In this document: positions 44,829-55,844 of the stretch, in pieces
How positions within the stretch are numbered: position 1 is the stretch's first letter
How the letters are laid out: every line of letters starts with the position of its first letter
Source: Lineus longissimus
Taxonomy: Eukaryota > Nemertea > Pilidiophora > Heteronemertea > Lineidae
Direction of reading: 5' to 3'
DNA length: 64,000 nt
Assembly: GCF_910592395.1 (NCBI RefSeq)
Contig: NC_088325.1
Location: forward strand, 8,308,109 to 8,372,108
Notes under the pieces: generated by a model
Seen by the model: the letters and a program-made list of their open reading frames with translations, nothing else
Databases searched by the model: none
What the model was told of the DNA's origin: nothing
Translations under genes and position numbers: made by a program

Positions 44829-46256
44829 ATGCACAACAATGTACACGTAATGTACACATGTTTTAATAGAGGACTCTGGCCACATTCAAATAAACCTCTT
44901 GTTTTTTCTGATATTGATGATTTTCAGGTACATGCTTCTCAACCAGTACCAGAGGAATGTTTACAGGCACACCTCGGAAAGTGTGAACCAGGTATACAGG
45001 CGAAAAACCTAGCGAGGTACCCACACCTCGAGGCATCCGATCCAGTATCGAAGATGACTGAAGCCCAGATCCTGCGAGACACCATAGACCTGGATGCTGA
45101 GACCTGTCTTTTATAGCAAGACGGAAAAGAAGAAGTGAGGGACATGCTTTTCAGACATCGAGAAGCATTCAGCTTGTACGGTGAAATTGGTCACTGTCCG
45201 AATGTAGAGATCGACATCCAACTGAAAGACCCCACTCCGTTTTACATACCACGATATCCAGTCGCAGAGGAACATAAGCCCATGATTGACAAGGAGTTAG
45301 GAAAATTGGAAAAACTCGGAATTTTGCAGAGAGGATGTTCTGCTTATAGCTCTCCGTGTCTATTGTTGAAGAAAAAGAATTCTTCTGAGCTCCGTTTTGT
45401 GTCAGATTTTAGACACTTGAACACAAGAGTCGTTACAGAGCAGCAAAATTATTGTCCCCCGGAGCCCTCGGAGGGGGATATGGAAATACCGCCCGTCCGT
45501 CTGCAGTGCCGCTCGCCGCTCGGTGCTCGCCGCTCGCCGCTAGTGTTCCCTTCCGCTCTGTACACATATCACCGCCTACCGATGGGAATGAACCTATCAC
45601 CCGCCCTATGGCAACAATGTCTGAATGAGATATTAGCCGAGATTCCCAACAGAGACCACTTTGTGATAGCAATCCACGATGACATAATAGTCTTCTCTCG
45701 TACACAAGCACAGCATAAAGCCCACATTGAACGTATACTAACGACCTTAGAGACCCATGGTTTGAAAATTTCACCACAGAAATGCCGCCTTTTCCGCCGC
45801 CGATGTACCTACATTGGACATGTCATATCCGTGACACCAGAAGGAATTGTGCAAGTACAGGCAATGAATGACAAGTGCAGTGCCATAAGGAACATGAAGA
45901 CACCGACCACCCCAAGGGAAGTAAGAAGATTCATTGGAGCAGTGAATTTCCTCTCTATGTACTTGCCACGCCTACAATTGTTACTGAAGCCTTTACACAC
46001 CCTAACCAAGAAAAATAAAGCCTTCATATGGGGAGAAGAACAAAAGGAGAACTTTAACAAGATGAAGGAACTTCTAGTGTCGCCACCTGTACTCTGTGCA
46101 CCACAAGGAAATGGTGACATGCATCTCTACAGTGATACCTCAAGGGAAGCAAGAGGAAGTGTTCTTATGCAAGAAATCGAAGGGGAAGAACGTGTCATAG
46201 CTTATTACTCAAAAAGGTTACCTATCTGCTGCTCGGTTTTCTGTTTCAGAGCTTGA
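44829..46256 (+). pseudogene. Gypsy reverse transcriptase, motif A replaced
   Basis: RT frame with one in-frame TAG at 45114. Recognisable: LGKLEKLGILQRGCSAYSSP, ELRFVSDFRHLN, LPMGMNLSPALWQQ, IHDDIIVFS (DD codons 45678-45683), KCRLFRRRCTYIGHVIS, REVRRFIGAVNFL, then the first RNase H strand (YSDTSREARGSVLMQ). Two defects: the palm segment that carries the first catalytic Asp is missing, replaced in frame by ~115 bp of GC-rich sequence (45449-45563) with tandem CGCTCGCCGCT; and the YxDD box reads IHDD. A frame change near 46240 closes it. It cannot be an active polymerase. Confidence 0.9.
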
Positions 46257-46776
46257 ACTTACTGGTCTTTACATTAATATTACAGCTTTCAAGTATATCT
46301 TACAATCTAAGGTTTTTCATTGCTACGTTGATCATTCATCACTGGTACAAATCTACAAATCCAAAAACCAGCCACCGACCTTGAGACTGCAAAAACTTTT
46401 GGAACGTTTGTCGCAGTATTGTTTTGATTTATCCTATCGTAAGGGTTCGGACATGGTTCTTGCCGATTTTCTAAGTAGGGCGCCTAGTGATGATGATGAC
46501 GTATTTGACAGAATAATGCCGATCGCTTTTCCTGTACACCTCTATCAAGACCAAGCCTATCCAACTGCCTCAACTGTTGAACGACCCGTAACAAGAGCTC
46601 ATGCTAAACGCATGAACATTCAAGTCAAATCTTATATCCGGAGAAACCACAAGTCCAGGACAATACCAGAAATGAAAATGCCGCTCAACAGAGACCTGTT
46701 GCACCAGAACACCAACAGAGATAGGAAAGTAACCAAAATGATCATCCGCCCCAGAATGAAGTGCCACAGGATTTAG
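46240..46776 (+). pseudogene. Gypsy RNase H, C-terminal half
   Basis: After a frameshift the RNase H domain continues: VSELELTGLYINITAFKYIL, CYVDHSSL, LRLQKLLERLSQYCFDLSYR and KGSDMVLADFLSRAP. These are standard gypsy RNase H-to-integrase linker motifs (the usual 'G..n..aDaLSR'). It ends at a stop at 46774. The stretch to 46922 is a P/K-rich linker with stops. Confidence 0.85.
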
Positions 46777-46922
46777 AAAAGCCACCGCAACCAGCACAAA
46801 ACTGTCCTATCCCATGACCAAGGGCAAGGAGACCTACGGTACCCGCCCCAGGGGTACGACAACCCAGTATAGGAGGATTTACACCGCCTAAACCCAAGCC
46901 TAAAGCACCACATACAGACCAG

Positions 46923-48263
46923 TTGGAACCTAGATTAGAAGACAGAGTGCTTACGCGTCCAACAGAGGTCAAGGATCAAGTGACAAATGACGAATGTCCC
47001 GAGTTTTTGCGCAAACCTTCGCCAATGGTGACATCGATTGATGAAGTAACAGCAAAGCACATCCCAGATCAAGCAGAGTTGAACAGAGTCCTAAAAGTAA
47101 TAAAACGCAAGATAATCAGGGATTATAATCTTCCTTTCGAAGCTCAACAGTTCAGGAGTGAACAACAGGCAGCACCTCATTTCAAACAGATTTTTGACTT
47201 TCTTGCTCATAATATTTTGCCGAGTGATCGAAAATCAGCCAGAGTTGTAATGCTAAAAGCTGAACAGTACATACTTTGCAATAACATTCTTTCCCGACTA
47301 TTTTTCCCACCCAACAGTGATCAATTCTGTCTTCAGCTGGTAATACAAGAGAAATTCATCGATCCATTGATCTCTAAATATCACGGTTCACTGTTAAGTA
47401 ACCATCAAGGATGTGTACGTACGTATCTTACTATGAGGAGGTTATTTTACTTCCATGGTATGTTTCAGCGAATAGTGTCATATGTCCAGAGTTGTTCAAG
47501 ATGCCAGGAATTCAAGGGTAAAACAGATACCATACGACCGTATCACGAGAGAATACCAACCAGTTACTGTCCATTCCAGACCATCTCACTGGACTTCAAG
47601 CAAATGGTGACTTCGAAGTCGGGTTATTCATGGCTCATGGTAATCACATGTGCAATTACACGATACACTGTCTGTGTTCCTATGAGGACCCTCGATGCCC
47701 CTGCAATCGCCGAAGCCTTGATCCAGAGAGTTTTCATGTGTTTTGGGATCCCTGAAGTTTTGGTGACTGACGCCCAGACTTCACTTGTAGGAAAAATTAT
47801 GGAGATTCTTTGCAATGCTTTGAGTATTACCCAGAAAGTTATTTCTGTGTGCAACCATGGATCACTTCATGTTGAGAGACAAATCAGGTCAATTGCGGAC
47901 CTCATAAAGGTCAACCTAGATCAATATGGAGATGATTGGGTGAGATATTACAGCGTCGCACAGTACTCATTTAATACATTCAGCTCACCGCAGCTTGGAA
48001 ATCATTCGCCATACTATTTGTTATTTTGCCGAGAACCAGCAGACATCAGTGGAATAAATTTCAAGTCCTTACTGGGATTGACAAACTCTCAGGTTGAGTA
48101 TGTTGATCAGCTACGAGATAAGTTCAAAAATGTGTCAAAGTTCATGTTAGAACTGCAGCGCCATCAACAATTAGCCCAGAACGAAAAGATATCGCACAAG
48201 TTGTCAAAGCACCCAACTTATGCAAAGGGACAGTTGGTATACCTCCACAAGCTGAACAGTTGA
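46923..48263 (+). pseudogene. Gypsy integrase
   Basis: 446-codon frame. Zinc domain H-H-C-C: KYHGSLLSNHQG then CSRCQEFKG. Catalytic core: ISLDFKQM (Asp codon 47592), LVTDAQTSL (Asp codon 47769; the usual TDrGt is altered) and LHVERQIRSI (Glu codon 47874), so D-D-E is kept. Integrase inserts the cDNA. The frame ends at a single TGA (48261-48263), after which the same frame continues as the GPF/Y C-terminal module. Confidence 0.9.
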
Positions 48264-48953
48264 TCTTTAACAGCCAATGCAAGAAAGTTTACTGCACAGT
48301 ATGTAGGGCCATTCGTTATCCATGAAGTTTTGGACTCCACCCATATGCTCTTGGCAGATCTCAAAGGCCGAATCCTGCGTGATGTCTTCAGTGTCAATCG
48401 CCTGAAACCAGCCTTCATGAGATCCACCGACTGCAAAAACATATCCAACCTTCAGAAGCTAAGGGAAGCGCTTAGAGTCAATGACAAGGAGCAACAGTGT
48501 CATTTAGCAAACCAGGACGTTGATGATTTTCAAGTGGTTGATGAAACAGGAACAGAGCTCATTACTGATGACTGCGACCTTGTCTTCACCGCACAGACGG
48601 ATCCTATTGACTTGAGTAGCATTAGGAAGCATCTTCAGGTTAACCACGGTTTGGCTGCACCAATTCCCTTGTCAGTTGATAGACAGCGTCGTCTTCTAGA
48701 AAAATTACAGAATACTCCATCGAGTAATGCTGTTTACACTGTACAGAGAGCACGATTCAAAGCAGTAGAGCTACAATTGCTATTGTCTGTTCCACTTCAG
48801 AAAAGTGAATACAGATTCTGGTGGGACCCACAAAATGACTTAAATTGCCCCGAGATTGTTGGGAAAGTTTTAGGAGAGCACAGTAAAGTAAAATGTAATG
48901 GTTCCCAACGAAACTTTATGAGAAGAGTACGCGGGATGCTCAGGCTTCACTGA
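48264..48953 (+). pseudogene. Gypsy integrase C-terminal GPF/Y module and extension
   Basis: Same frame as the integrase after its TGA. It starts with YVGPFVIHEVLDSTHMLLADL and DVFSVNRLKPAF, the GPF/Y DNA-binding module. A ~190-residue unfamiliar extension follows, ending RRVRGMLRLH and a TGA at 48951. The extension has no recognised fold; it may be a lineage-specific pol tail or an env-position remnant, but it has no signal peptide or membrane segment. Confidence 0.8.
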
Positions 48954-49014
48954 GATGAGTAAGCCACATCCTGCTAACATTGAGTGACAAGATTTCAACT
49001 GAAGATTTGTTGTT

Positions 49015-50465
49015 TTTAGCTCACCTGTCAGGTGAGCTTATACGATACTGCGGCGCCTGGTGTCCGTCGTCGTCGTCCGTCGTTAACTTTTGACAAAATA
49101 GTGGCACGTTTCCTAACCGCTTGACCCAGAAAGTTCATACTTGGTGTGTGGGTACCCCTAGGCATGACCTTCCTTCCGAATGAAAATCAGCGCAATTTGA
49201 CTGCTGGTCTGCCATATAGGGGGCAGTCTTTGAAAACCTATTTTTGTCATTTTGAAGCTTATGGTCAAAGCTAGACCGATGAAACTTTTATGGTTGGTGT
49301 ATCTAACAAAGGTACATCACATATCGTACGGGTTTTTGATTTGACCTTCATTTCAAGGTCACAGAGGTCGAACTCTAAAATTTCTTTGATGGTGGCACGT
49401 TTCTTTACTATTGGTCATAGACTCTCTAAATTTAATATGTAGACACCTATTATGCATCTCTTCATGCTGACACAGATTTAGGTCAGTGTGACCTACAGTT
49501 CAATAATAAGTAGGTCAAGGTTAAAAAAGCCCATTTTCTTTATTCCAGCAGATTGAAGTTTGAAATGAAGTTTTAGAAGTCTGCATGATACAGAGGTTTT
49601 GATATCAAATAGATTAGTTAGGTTTCACCTCACTAGTTGGCGGTATTGGGCAAAAATGTTAGTTGGCACATTGCCAGCAGTTTTGAATTTCGCGGTTCGA
49701 GGCAATCCGTCGGTATCCCAGATGCGCAGTGTTGTTCTGCGCCGCTAGAGCGGCATACTACAAGTATGGACGACAGCCATTTTTGGCTCACCTGTGAGCC
49801 TTTACCATCACGCAGCGTCCGTCGTCGTCCGTCGTCGTTAGACATGGGTGGCACGTTTTGTTACCGCTAAAGCCACTGAACTGAAACTTAGTACACATGT
49901 ACCCCTTGGTGACCACTACTCAGAGACCAAAACGCGGCCTCATATGTTTCACGGTTTGGCCACCAGGGGGCCAAAGGTAAAAAATGAAGAAATGCGTTTT
50001 CTCCCTTATTACTGGTCCGAAAAATTTGAAAAAAATATGGTAGGTACTTCTACTAATGGGACATCACATATCCTCCGGGTTTTTGATTTGACCTAATTTT
50101 CAAGGTAAGATAGGTCAAAGTTCGCCGACGGCACCGCTGTTAGTCAATGGTGGCACGTTTTGTAACCGCTGAGGCTATTGAACTCAAACTTGGTACATAT
50201 ATACCCTTGGGTGACCTTTACTCAGAGACTGAATCGTGGCGTCATACGATTTACGGTTTGGCCAATAGGGGGCCAAAGGTCAACAACTGATTACCACACC
50301 AAATTAGACCTTGTATTTACAAATGCACATCATGTGCACCATACAGGGATCATTGACAATTGCTGGTCTGACCATAAAATGATATATACAGCTTTACCAA
50401 TGTCAGAATCACTGACTCCATAGCCTCCCCTTCGACACAGGTGAGCACATGGTCCCTGGACCATT
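49015..50465 (+). repeat. AGCTCACC-family repeats nested in the gypsy 3' region
   Basis: Two starts: TTTTTAGCTCACCTGTCAGG at ~49015 and TTTTGGCTCACCTGTGAGCC at ~49783. Both are followed by GTCCGTCGTCGTC and then recurrent phrases (GGTGGCACGTTT, GGGTTTTTGATTTGACCT, AGGTCACAGAGGTC). The right end near 50440 reads CAGGTGAGCACATGGTCCCT. Non-coding except for a captured LINE fragment at 50282-50410. Confidence 0.75.
50282..50410 (+). pseudogene. LINE endonuclease fragment captured in an AGCTCACC repeat
   Basis: About 43 codons reading DYHTKLDLVFTN...HHTGIIDNCWSDHKMIYTAL. The LDLVFTN and SDHKMIY boxes are the last two motifs of the APE endonuclease of non-LTR retrotransposons, here with the catalytic SDH intact. 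The flanks on both sides are AGCTCACC repeat sequence, and no RT follows. A different family from the LINE at 34052. Confidence 0.75.
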
Positions 50466-51568
50466 TCATATAAGTTTGAAGCGAGACGAACAAGGAATTA
50501 AATCACCTTCAATCAATGGTATAAGTCGATCATCCGCTCTTCAGACCAGGTGGTATGTGTTAATTACATTCTTGTGATTGTTTTAAAATTATTAGTTTGT
50601 TCTCATTGCCGATTGTTTCAGAAAATTTTGACCAGGATTGGAAGGTAAAATGACAAACTTGTCGGATTGTCCTTCGGTTTGGAATGGGGAATATTGGTCA
50701 ATGCAAACCGCAGTTGTGTTCAAGCTGCCCTGCCAATACGGGTGGCGTAATAATACTGCTAAAAACAATCAAATGATGAATTGTAGCAGTGTGTGTCAGA
50801 AATTATGTGATGTCCATTCCATTTGATGATCCCGAAGTTTCGAGAATACGTCAAAATGGCGGATGCCGTCATCGGAGATTAGCGTCAAGCCGGACCCTTT
50901 CGTTACACTATGCGCTTTTAAACTCATGTTAACGGCTTATAATGACCCAGACGCTACTCATTGGGTAAACATCCACCAAAAATAGTTGCTTTAACTTTTG
51001 TAAACGTGTCACGAGTGCTCAGACAACCATTTTTGTGAGTGATGGTTTTTCCATGCTCCGTTCTGCGTTCACCGCTGTATAAATAAAAGTAACAGGATTA
51101 TACGGCAAATGCATGCGGGAGACGCATGCACGAGGATAAATACTCCTTTCAAGATAGCGTAATCACACGCAATTCCACAGGTTCATCCCATTCATTTGAA
51201 ATTTCGGCCAATGAGTGCAGGTTTTACAAAATGTAAATGCGCTGTTCATTTTCAATAGTCACTGAATAGCTAAGACACATGTAAACCCGTTTTAATTGGC
51301 CAGAAAACATCTCGCAGCTTCTCCCACAAATTACGATTCACTTATTCCAACGTCAGTAACATGTGCACGCGGAAAACATTATGACCAACTCCACTTTTTC
51401 AAGACAAACCACACCATCCCACAACTATTGCATGATTAACCCCTAACAATGACAAGTTCTTCCTCAAACTCTCCCTTTCATATCGACAGGTGAGCACAAT
51501 GGCCCTGGCCATTTCATTTTTGTGTGCAAGGTTGATTCCACATTTGTCGATTTGTCGATTTTAACATT
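50466..51568. other. Non-coding region within the gypsy 3' part
   Basis: No gene. A second AGCTCACC-type right end lies near 51486 (GACAGGTGAGCACAATGGCC). The 62-codon frame at 50638-50826 is not recognised. Confidence 0.4.
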
Positions 51569-51577
51569 TTGTTATAG

Positions 51578-52372
51578 GGTAACCGGAAAAACGCCGACCG
51601 ACCGACCGACCGACCTACCGACATATGCAGTATCCCTTTCGCTTGGTAACCGGAAAAACGCTGACCGACCGACCTACCGACCTACCAACCCAAGGAGTTT
51701 CGTATTTGAGTCTCAGGTCTCATAAGTCAATGTGATATATCCAATCCACGATAGCAGGTCATGTGAAATGAAATTGTAAACAAGCGCACGTAAGCTGTTC
51801 AAATGACAACAAATGCATATTGCGCGTTGCAGTTCATGCATTGCATCGGTCGAGACACTCGAGTAGAAAAACTACAGTGCATAGATTAGGCCCAAATCAT
51901 GTTTTTATATCCACCGACCATGTAGACAAAGCATATCTTTTAAATCTTTAGAGTATCGTTATCAGTTCCTTACCGCGTGGGCTCGTTTTCCCGGTTTAAT
52001 TGACTGAATATGCTGCTGTCAGACATGTCCGAATCCATCACGTGAATTGCGCTGGGCACTACACAGATACATGTGCTATAGAAAAGCGAAAGGGATACTG
52101 CATATGACGGTAGGTTGGCAGGTCGGTAGGTCGGTCGGTCGGTCGGCGTTTTTCCGGTTACCCACAAAAGCACCCTCTATAGATTCATGCACTTGATTTG
52201 GAACAACGTTTACATGACGTAGTGTTGATCGTCGTCACGTCACCATGCATTTTACATTAGTGTAACGTGACGTGACGCGACGTTTTCGTAAACGTTGGTC
52301 CCAATCAAGTGCATGGATCTATAGTATTTATGAATGATGGTAGGTCAGTCGGTCGGCGTTTTTCCGGTTACC
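51578..52372. mobile_element. MuDR-like MITE with GGTAACCGGAAAAACG ends (9-bp target duplication)
   Basis: Left end GGTAACCGGAAAAACGCCGA, right end its inverse. Perfect 9-bp duplication TTGTTATAG at 51569-51577 and 52373-52381. Extra internal copies of the end (51645 forward, 52140-52164 reverse) show that the element nested or duplicated its ends. Each end is followed by (GACC)n microsatellite. No coding sequence. Confidence 0.88.
52170..52326. mobile_element. Small foldback nested inside the previous MITE
   Basis: The arms CTATAGATTCATGCACTTGA and its inverse (right arm has TCAAGTGCATGGATCTATAG) enclose a CGTCACGTC-rich centre with its own GTGACGTGACGCGACG symmetry. About 150 bp; non-coding. 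Confidence 0.75.
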
Positions 52373-52381
52373 TTGTTATAG

Positions 52382-53673
52382 GGTACAAGTGATGCCCATT
52401 CATGTGTATTTTCATGTATAGTTCTGTTGAATAAAAAGGTTTGTTCTTGTATTGTGTTCTTGTATTTTGTGTATACATGTATATGACAGTTTGTTTGTTT
52501 CTTTGACCATCATTCCACAAGAGAATGAAACTCTAGGTAACCAATCTGTATACTTTTGGTTACACTTACATTGTACCTGCAAATATTAGTGTATCTGTAA
52601 AGCAGAATAATAGTTTGGATGTGAGGAAAAGTGACAGAGACTATAGAGTTCAGAAATGTAACAATGTTGCAATACCCTTAAGGAATAATGATAGATTTAT
52701 TGTCTTATTTTTAGGAGACGGATCTTTGCAATCTAGTTCAGTAATGAATAGGTTCAAGAGTTTTCCATTTTCAGAAGGGGACTGACTTTTTTTCTTTTTT
52801 TTTTGCAACATAACAGTCATTTGTTTCAGATGAAGCCAATTTAATCACAGATATTGTGGTATTTGTACTGTGTGTTTTGCCCAAGTTGGCCCTGTGCGTT
52901 TCATACAGAGAATTGGTTTGTTGCATTTCAGCGGACATTGGACGACAGATGACAGACGTCGTTTATGCATATTTCAGTGTATCATGTGTATCATGTATTT
53001 TATTGTGTTTTCCCTTTTTGCTCTGTGTCTTATGCGATAGTTGTTTGTGACTCATCTCTTGCGACACGCCCATTAGTGCATGTGTTTTGTTTTTTTTATT
53101 ATTATCATTTTTTTTCTATTCAAAGCCAAAATTTAAAGCTTTCGAGTTTTTCTGGGACATTTCTCGAGTTGGTGTTTTCCACTCACTAGCGTCAAATCTT
53201 CGTAGTCCATTGGCTGCAGTAAAATTTTGGCAGACTTTATGTTTGGTTTTGACTGAATCTTATTGATTCTTGTATTTTGTTTTAATGTGTGTTCATAGTG
53301 CATTGTTATAATGTTTAGGATTGTATTTCAGCAGAGACAAGTTTTTGAGGAGTTTCCAGACGTTTGTACAATTGAAGGTGATGTAGTGGACTAAGATGTA
53401 CTACTTCTTGGATTAGGCTTACATTTTGAAAGTCGTTGTTTAAATTGTATGTGCTACATGTAGGCCTATGATGTTTTAACTCGTTTTCTCGTTAGGAAAC
53501 AAGGGGGAGGAAATGTGTAATTTGTTTATCCAGCTTGTTGGTTTTATTCAGTAGATAATTTCAAGTGAAATTAGAGTTGTAATGATCGTAACAAAAGTAT
53601 AGGCCTATGCTATGCTATCCTATGCTATAGTGTTGTTTGTTTGTTTTGTTTTTTTACAGTGCACTTAGACTAT
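52382..53673. other. T-rich 3' region of the gypsy element
   Basis: No gene or repeat recognised; many TTTT and TTTG runs. Open frames at 52856-53189 are low-complexity (V, C, F, L, S). Confidence 0.45.
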
Positions 53674-53703
53674 AAGAAAGAAAAAAAAAAGAAATAAGGG
53701 GGA
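53674..53703 (+). promoter_or_regulatory. Polypurine tract of the gypsy element
   Basis: A run of almost only A and G, ending AAATAAGGGGGA, directly before the 3' LTR (TGTTATATATTG). It is the plus-strand primer site in reverse transcription. Confidence 0.85.
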
Positions 53704-53968
53704 TGTTATATATTGATTAGATTGATTAGCCACGCCCACCACCACGTGCGTTTTGGTGACCACGTGACTTAACGGAGAAGTAGGTCAGGAGGAAGGGCCG
53801 CGTGAGCTTCTGTCATGGATGAGAGTCATCCTGTATTGTGTAGCCGTAGGAAGTTTCTGATGATAAGTATGTTGTGAATAATCTGTCGCATTTGTTAGTG
53901 TCTTGTTCTGTATTGGATTGTGGCTGTCATGGAGGAAAAATTAACGGTGCAGACCCCCAAACACGACA
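53704..53968 (+). repeat. 3' LTR of the gypsy element
   Basis: 265 bp. It differs from the 5' LTR by a 4-bp insertion near the start and about five substitutions. Followed by the target duplication ATTG. Confidence 0.93.
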
Positions 53969-53972
53969 ATTG

Positions 53973-55253
53973 GTTTGATTAATTTGTCTCTTCGATATTG
54001 CTCCTTTATTGCATTAGTTTTTCATCGCAATTCAATCTATTCAAGATATAGCCAATTTGAACCTGTCTGCGCCAAGGATAGATTGGTTCCCGATCGACTC
54101 ACTAGGGATACGCAATTCCAATCACCTGCAGGACAGGTCAATTTCTCTCAATAAAATTAATTTTGTTGACTCCTGTAATCTCTACCTTATTTTAAAAAAA
54201 AACAGTGGTGTTAGTCCCAAACTGGTAATTTCTATTTATCTTGACCTCTGTTAAATCAGGATACCTCTCAATTACAGACAGCATTTTGTATCCTTGTGCT
54301 GTACAACCCAGCCTGGACATACCACAGTTGTCAATGGAGAAGTCTCATCCTCTGACACTTCTTTTCTGTAAAGCTACCGAAACAACATACTGAACTAGGG
54401 ATATCTTCCATTGCCTCCTGTAATATTTACATACCATGGCTGATTGGCTCAATCATATTTCATCCAGCTGGCAGCTCTGCATTGGAAATTTTAGTGGTAT
54501 AACGTGTTCTCTCGACCTTCAAACAGTAGTATAAAGCCGATATTTACTACTTTACACCCTCAGTCCTATGTTATTAGGTCATCCAGCAGAGCGCCAGGCC
54601 CTTGGGCCTCTTGTCATCCTATCAAATTACATTAGGGTCAAGTAAATGATGTCTGCTAGTATATGTCTGGGGGGAGGGGGTAGGGTAATTGAGTCCCACT
54701 GTACTCCCAGTGCCAGTCTAGTTGTATTCTCACGAAAGCGTACATTTTGAAGGTTTACTTTCTTCCTAACTTCTGTCTGGAGGTAACCCATCTGCAGATT
54801 GTAGAACTGCAACACCATTTATCTCTCAAGTTCTCTGATCCTTGTCAACTTCCAGCTGGTTTTGTGTCAGTCCTGTTACGGCCACATGCCTTCAAATCCT
54901 TTATATACCCTTTGCGTACTCAATATACTTTATGGTGGTATCTATCTTGTAGCTTCTTATTATCTTATTCTCAACAGTCAATAAATCATTCACGATTAGG
55001 GAAAACTCACCATTCTTCTCTGACTTCGACAACTCACACCATGTCAGTCGAGTTTACTTTATGTGACTAATACTACACGTGCTTCTAGAATTCCGCCATA
55101 ACATTGACTCAGATCGTTGACCTAGCTGTAAAATTAACCAATTTCTATGTGTGTCTCAAGGCTCCCTTAGGGTCACTATCAAAGGATATGAACGTCTTCC
55201 GCACTCGTTGTGGTGGGTGTGGTTAGGAGGGGATAAATAAATGGACCCCAAAA
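53973..55253. other. Unassigned non-coding region
   Basis: An AGCTCACC-type right end lies near 54590 (CCAGGCCCTTGGGCCTCTTG). No gene: short frames at 54057-54254 and 54747-55070 have no motif. Confidence 0.4.
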
Positions 55254-55613
55254 TAGGCTAGACTAGCTCATTTAGAAACCTGTTGCAAAATGTTTCAGAA
55301 CTTTGCTTTCCTCGCTTTCGTTTTCTGAAGCAAAGTTTCGCACTTTTGTACGTTTCACTCTTTCCAGGCTCCCATTCAAATTCAATTGTGCAAAGTTTAG
55401 ATAGAAAAGAGACTTACTCTGTGTACAATAAATTTCTCAGTTGTCATCGTCCACGCAGGGTGGGGGGGGGGGTGATGATTATGTGCGTCTGGTGGGGGTA
55501 ACCCACCACACAAAGGGTCTGGCATTGGTTTTTCTTGAAACGTGAGGATTATATGCTGATTATTTTGCAACAGGTTTCGTGCGGTTAGCATGGTTTAAAT
55601 GAGCTAGTCTAGC
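55254..55613. mobile_element. Inverted-repeat element with AACCTGTTGCAAAAT arms
   Basis: Left end GCTAGACTAGCTCATTTAGA AACCTGTTGCAAAA, right end the inverse with an extra ~15 bases (GTGCGGTTAGCATGG). A further right-end-like copy lies at 55720-55745. The centre contains a poly-G run. Non-coding. Confidence 0.6.
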
Positions 55614-55844
55614 TTAGATCTGGGGTGAGGCAATTAGGGACGTTTGGCGGGGGTTACCCCACCCGCTCAAAATGTCTGGCGATGATCAATCTTGATACAT
55701 GTAAATATGCTGAACATTTTGCAACAGGTTTCGTGCGGTTAGTAAAGCAGAATCGGTAGATGTCGTCCTGGCTACCCCTAAAAGGTACCCAGGACCAACC
55801 TTGGTACCCTTAAAAATTACCTTCCGTTTTTAGCTCACCCCTGG

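Larger units (their letters stand above)
41157..53968 (+). mobile_element. Ty3/gypsy LTR retrotransposon, 12.8 kb, with nested insertions
   Basis: Complete element: LTRs at 41157-41417 and 53704-53968, flanking duplication ATTG (41153-41156 and 53969-53972), primer site, gag-pol in the gypsy order (gag, protease, RT, RNase H, integrase) and a polypurine tract. The LTRs differ at about five positions plus a 4-bp indel in ~261 bp, roughly 2%. Despite that youth, gag and pol are broken in many places. The 3' 4.7 kb after integrase is non-coding and filled with other repeats, which explains the great length. Confidence 0.93.

Noticed and set aside
48330-48953. Envelope-like gene downstream of the gypsy integrase
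   Set aside because: The frame is continuous with integrase apart from one TGA, begins with the GPF/Y module, and has no signal peptide or membrane segment.
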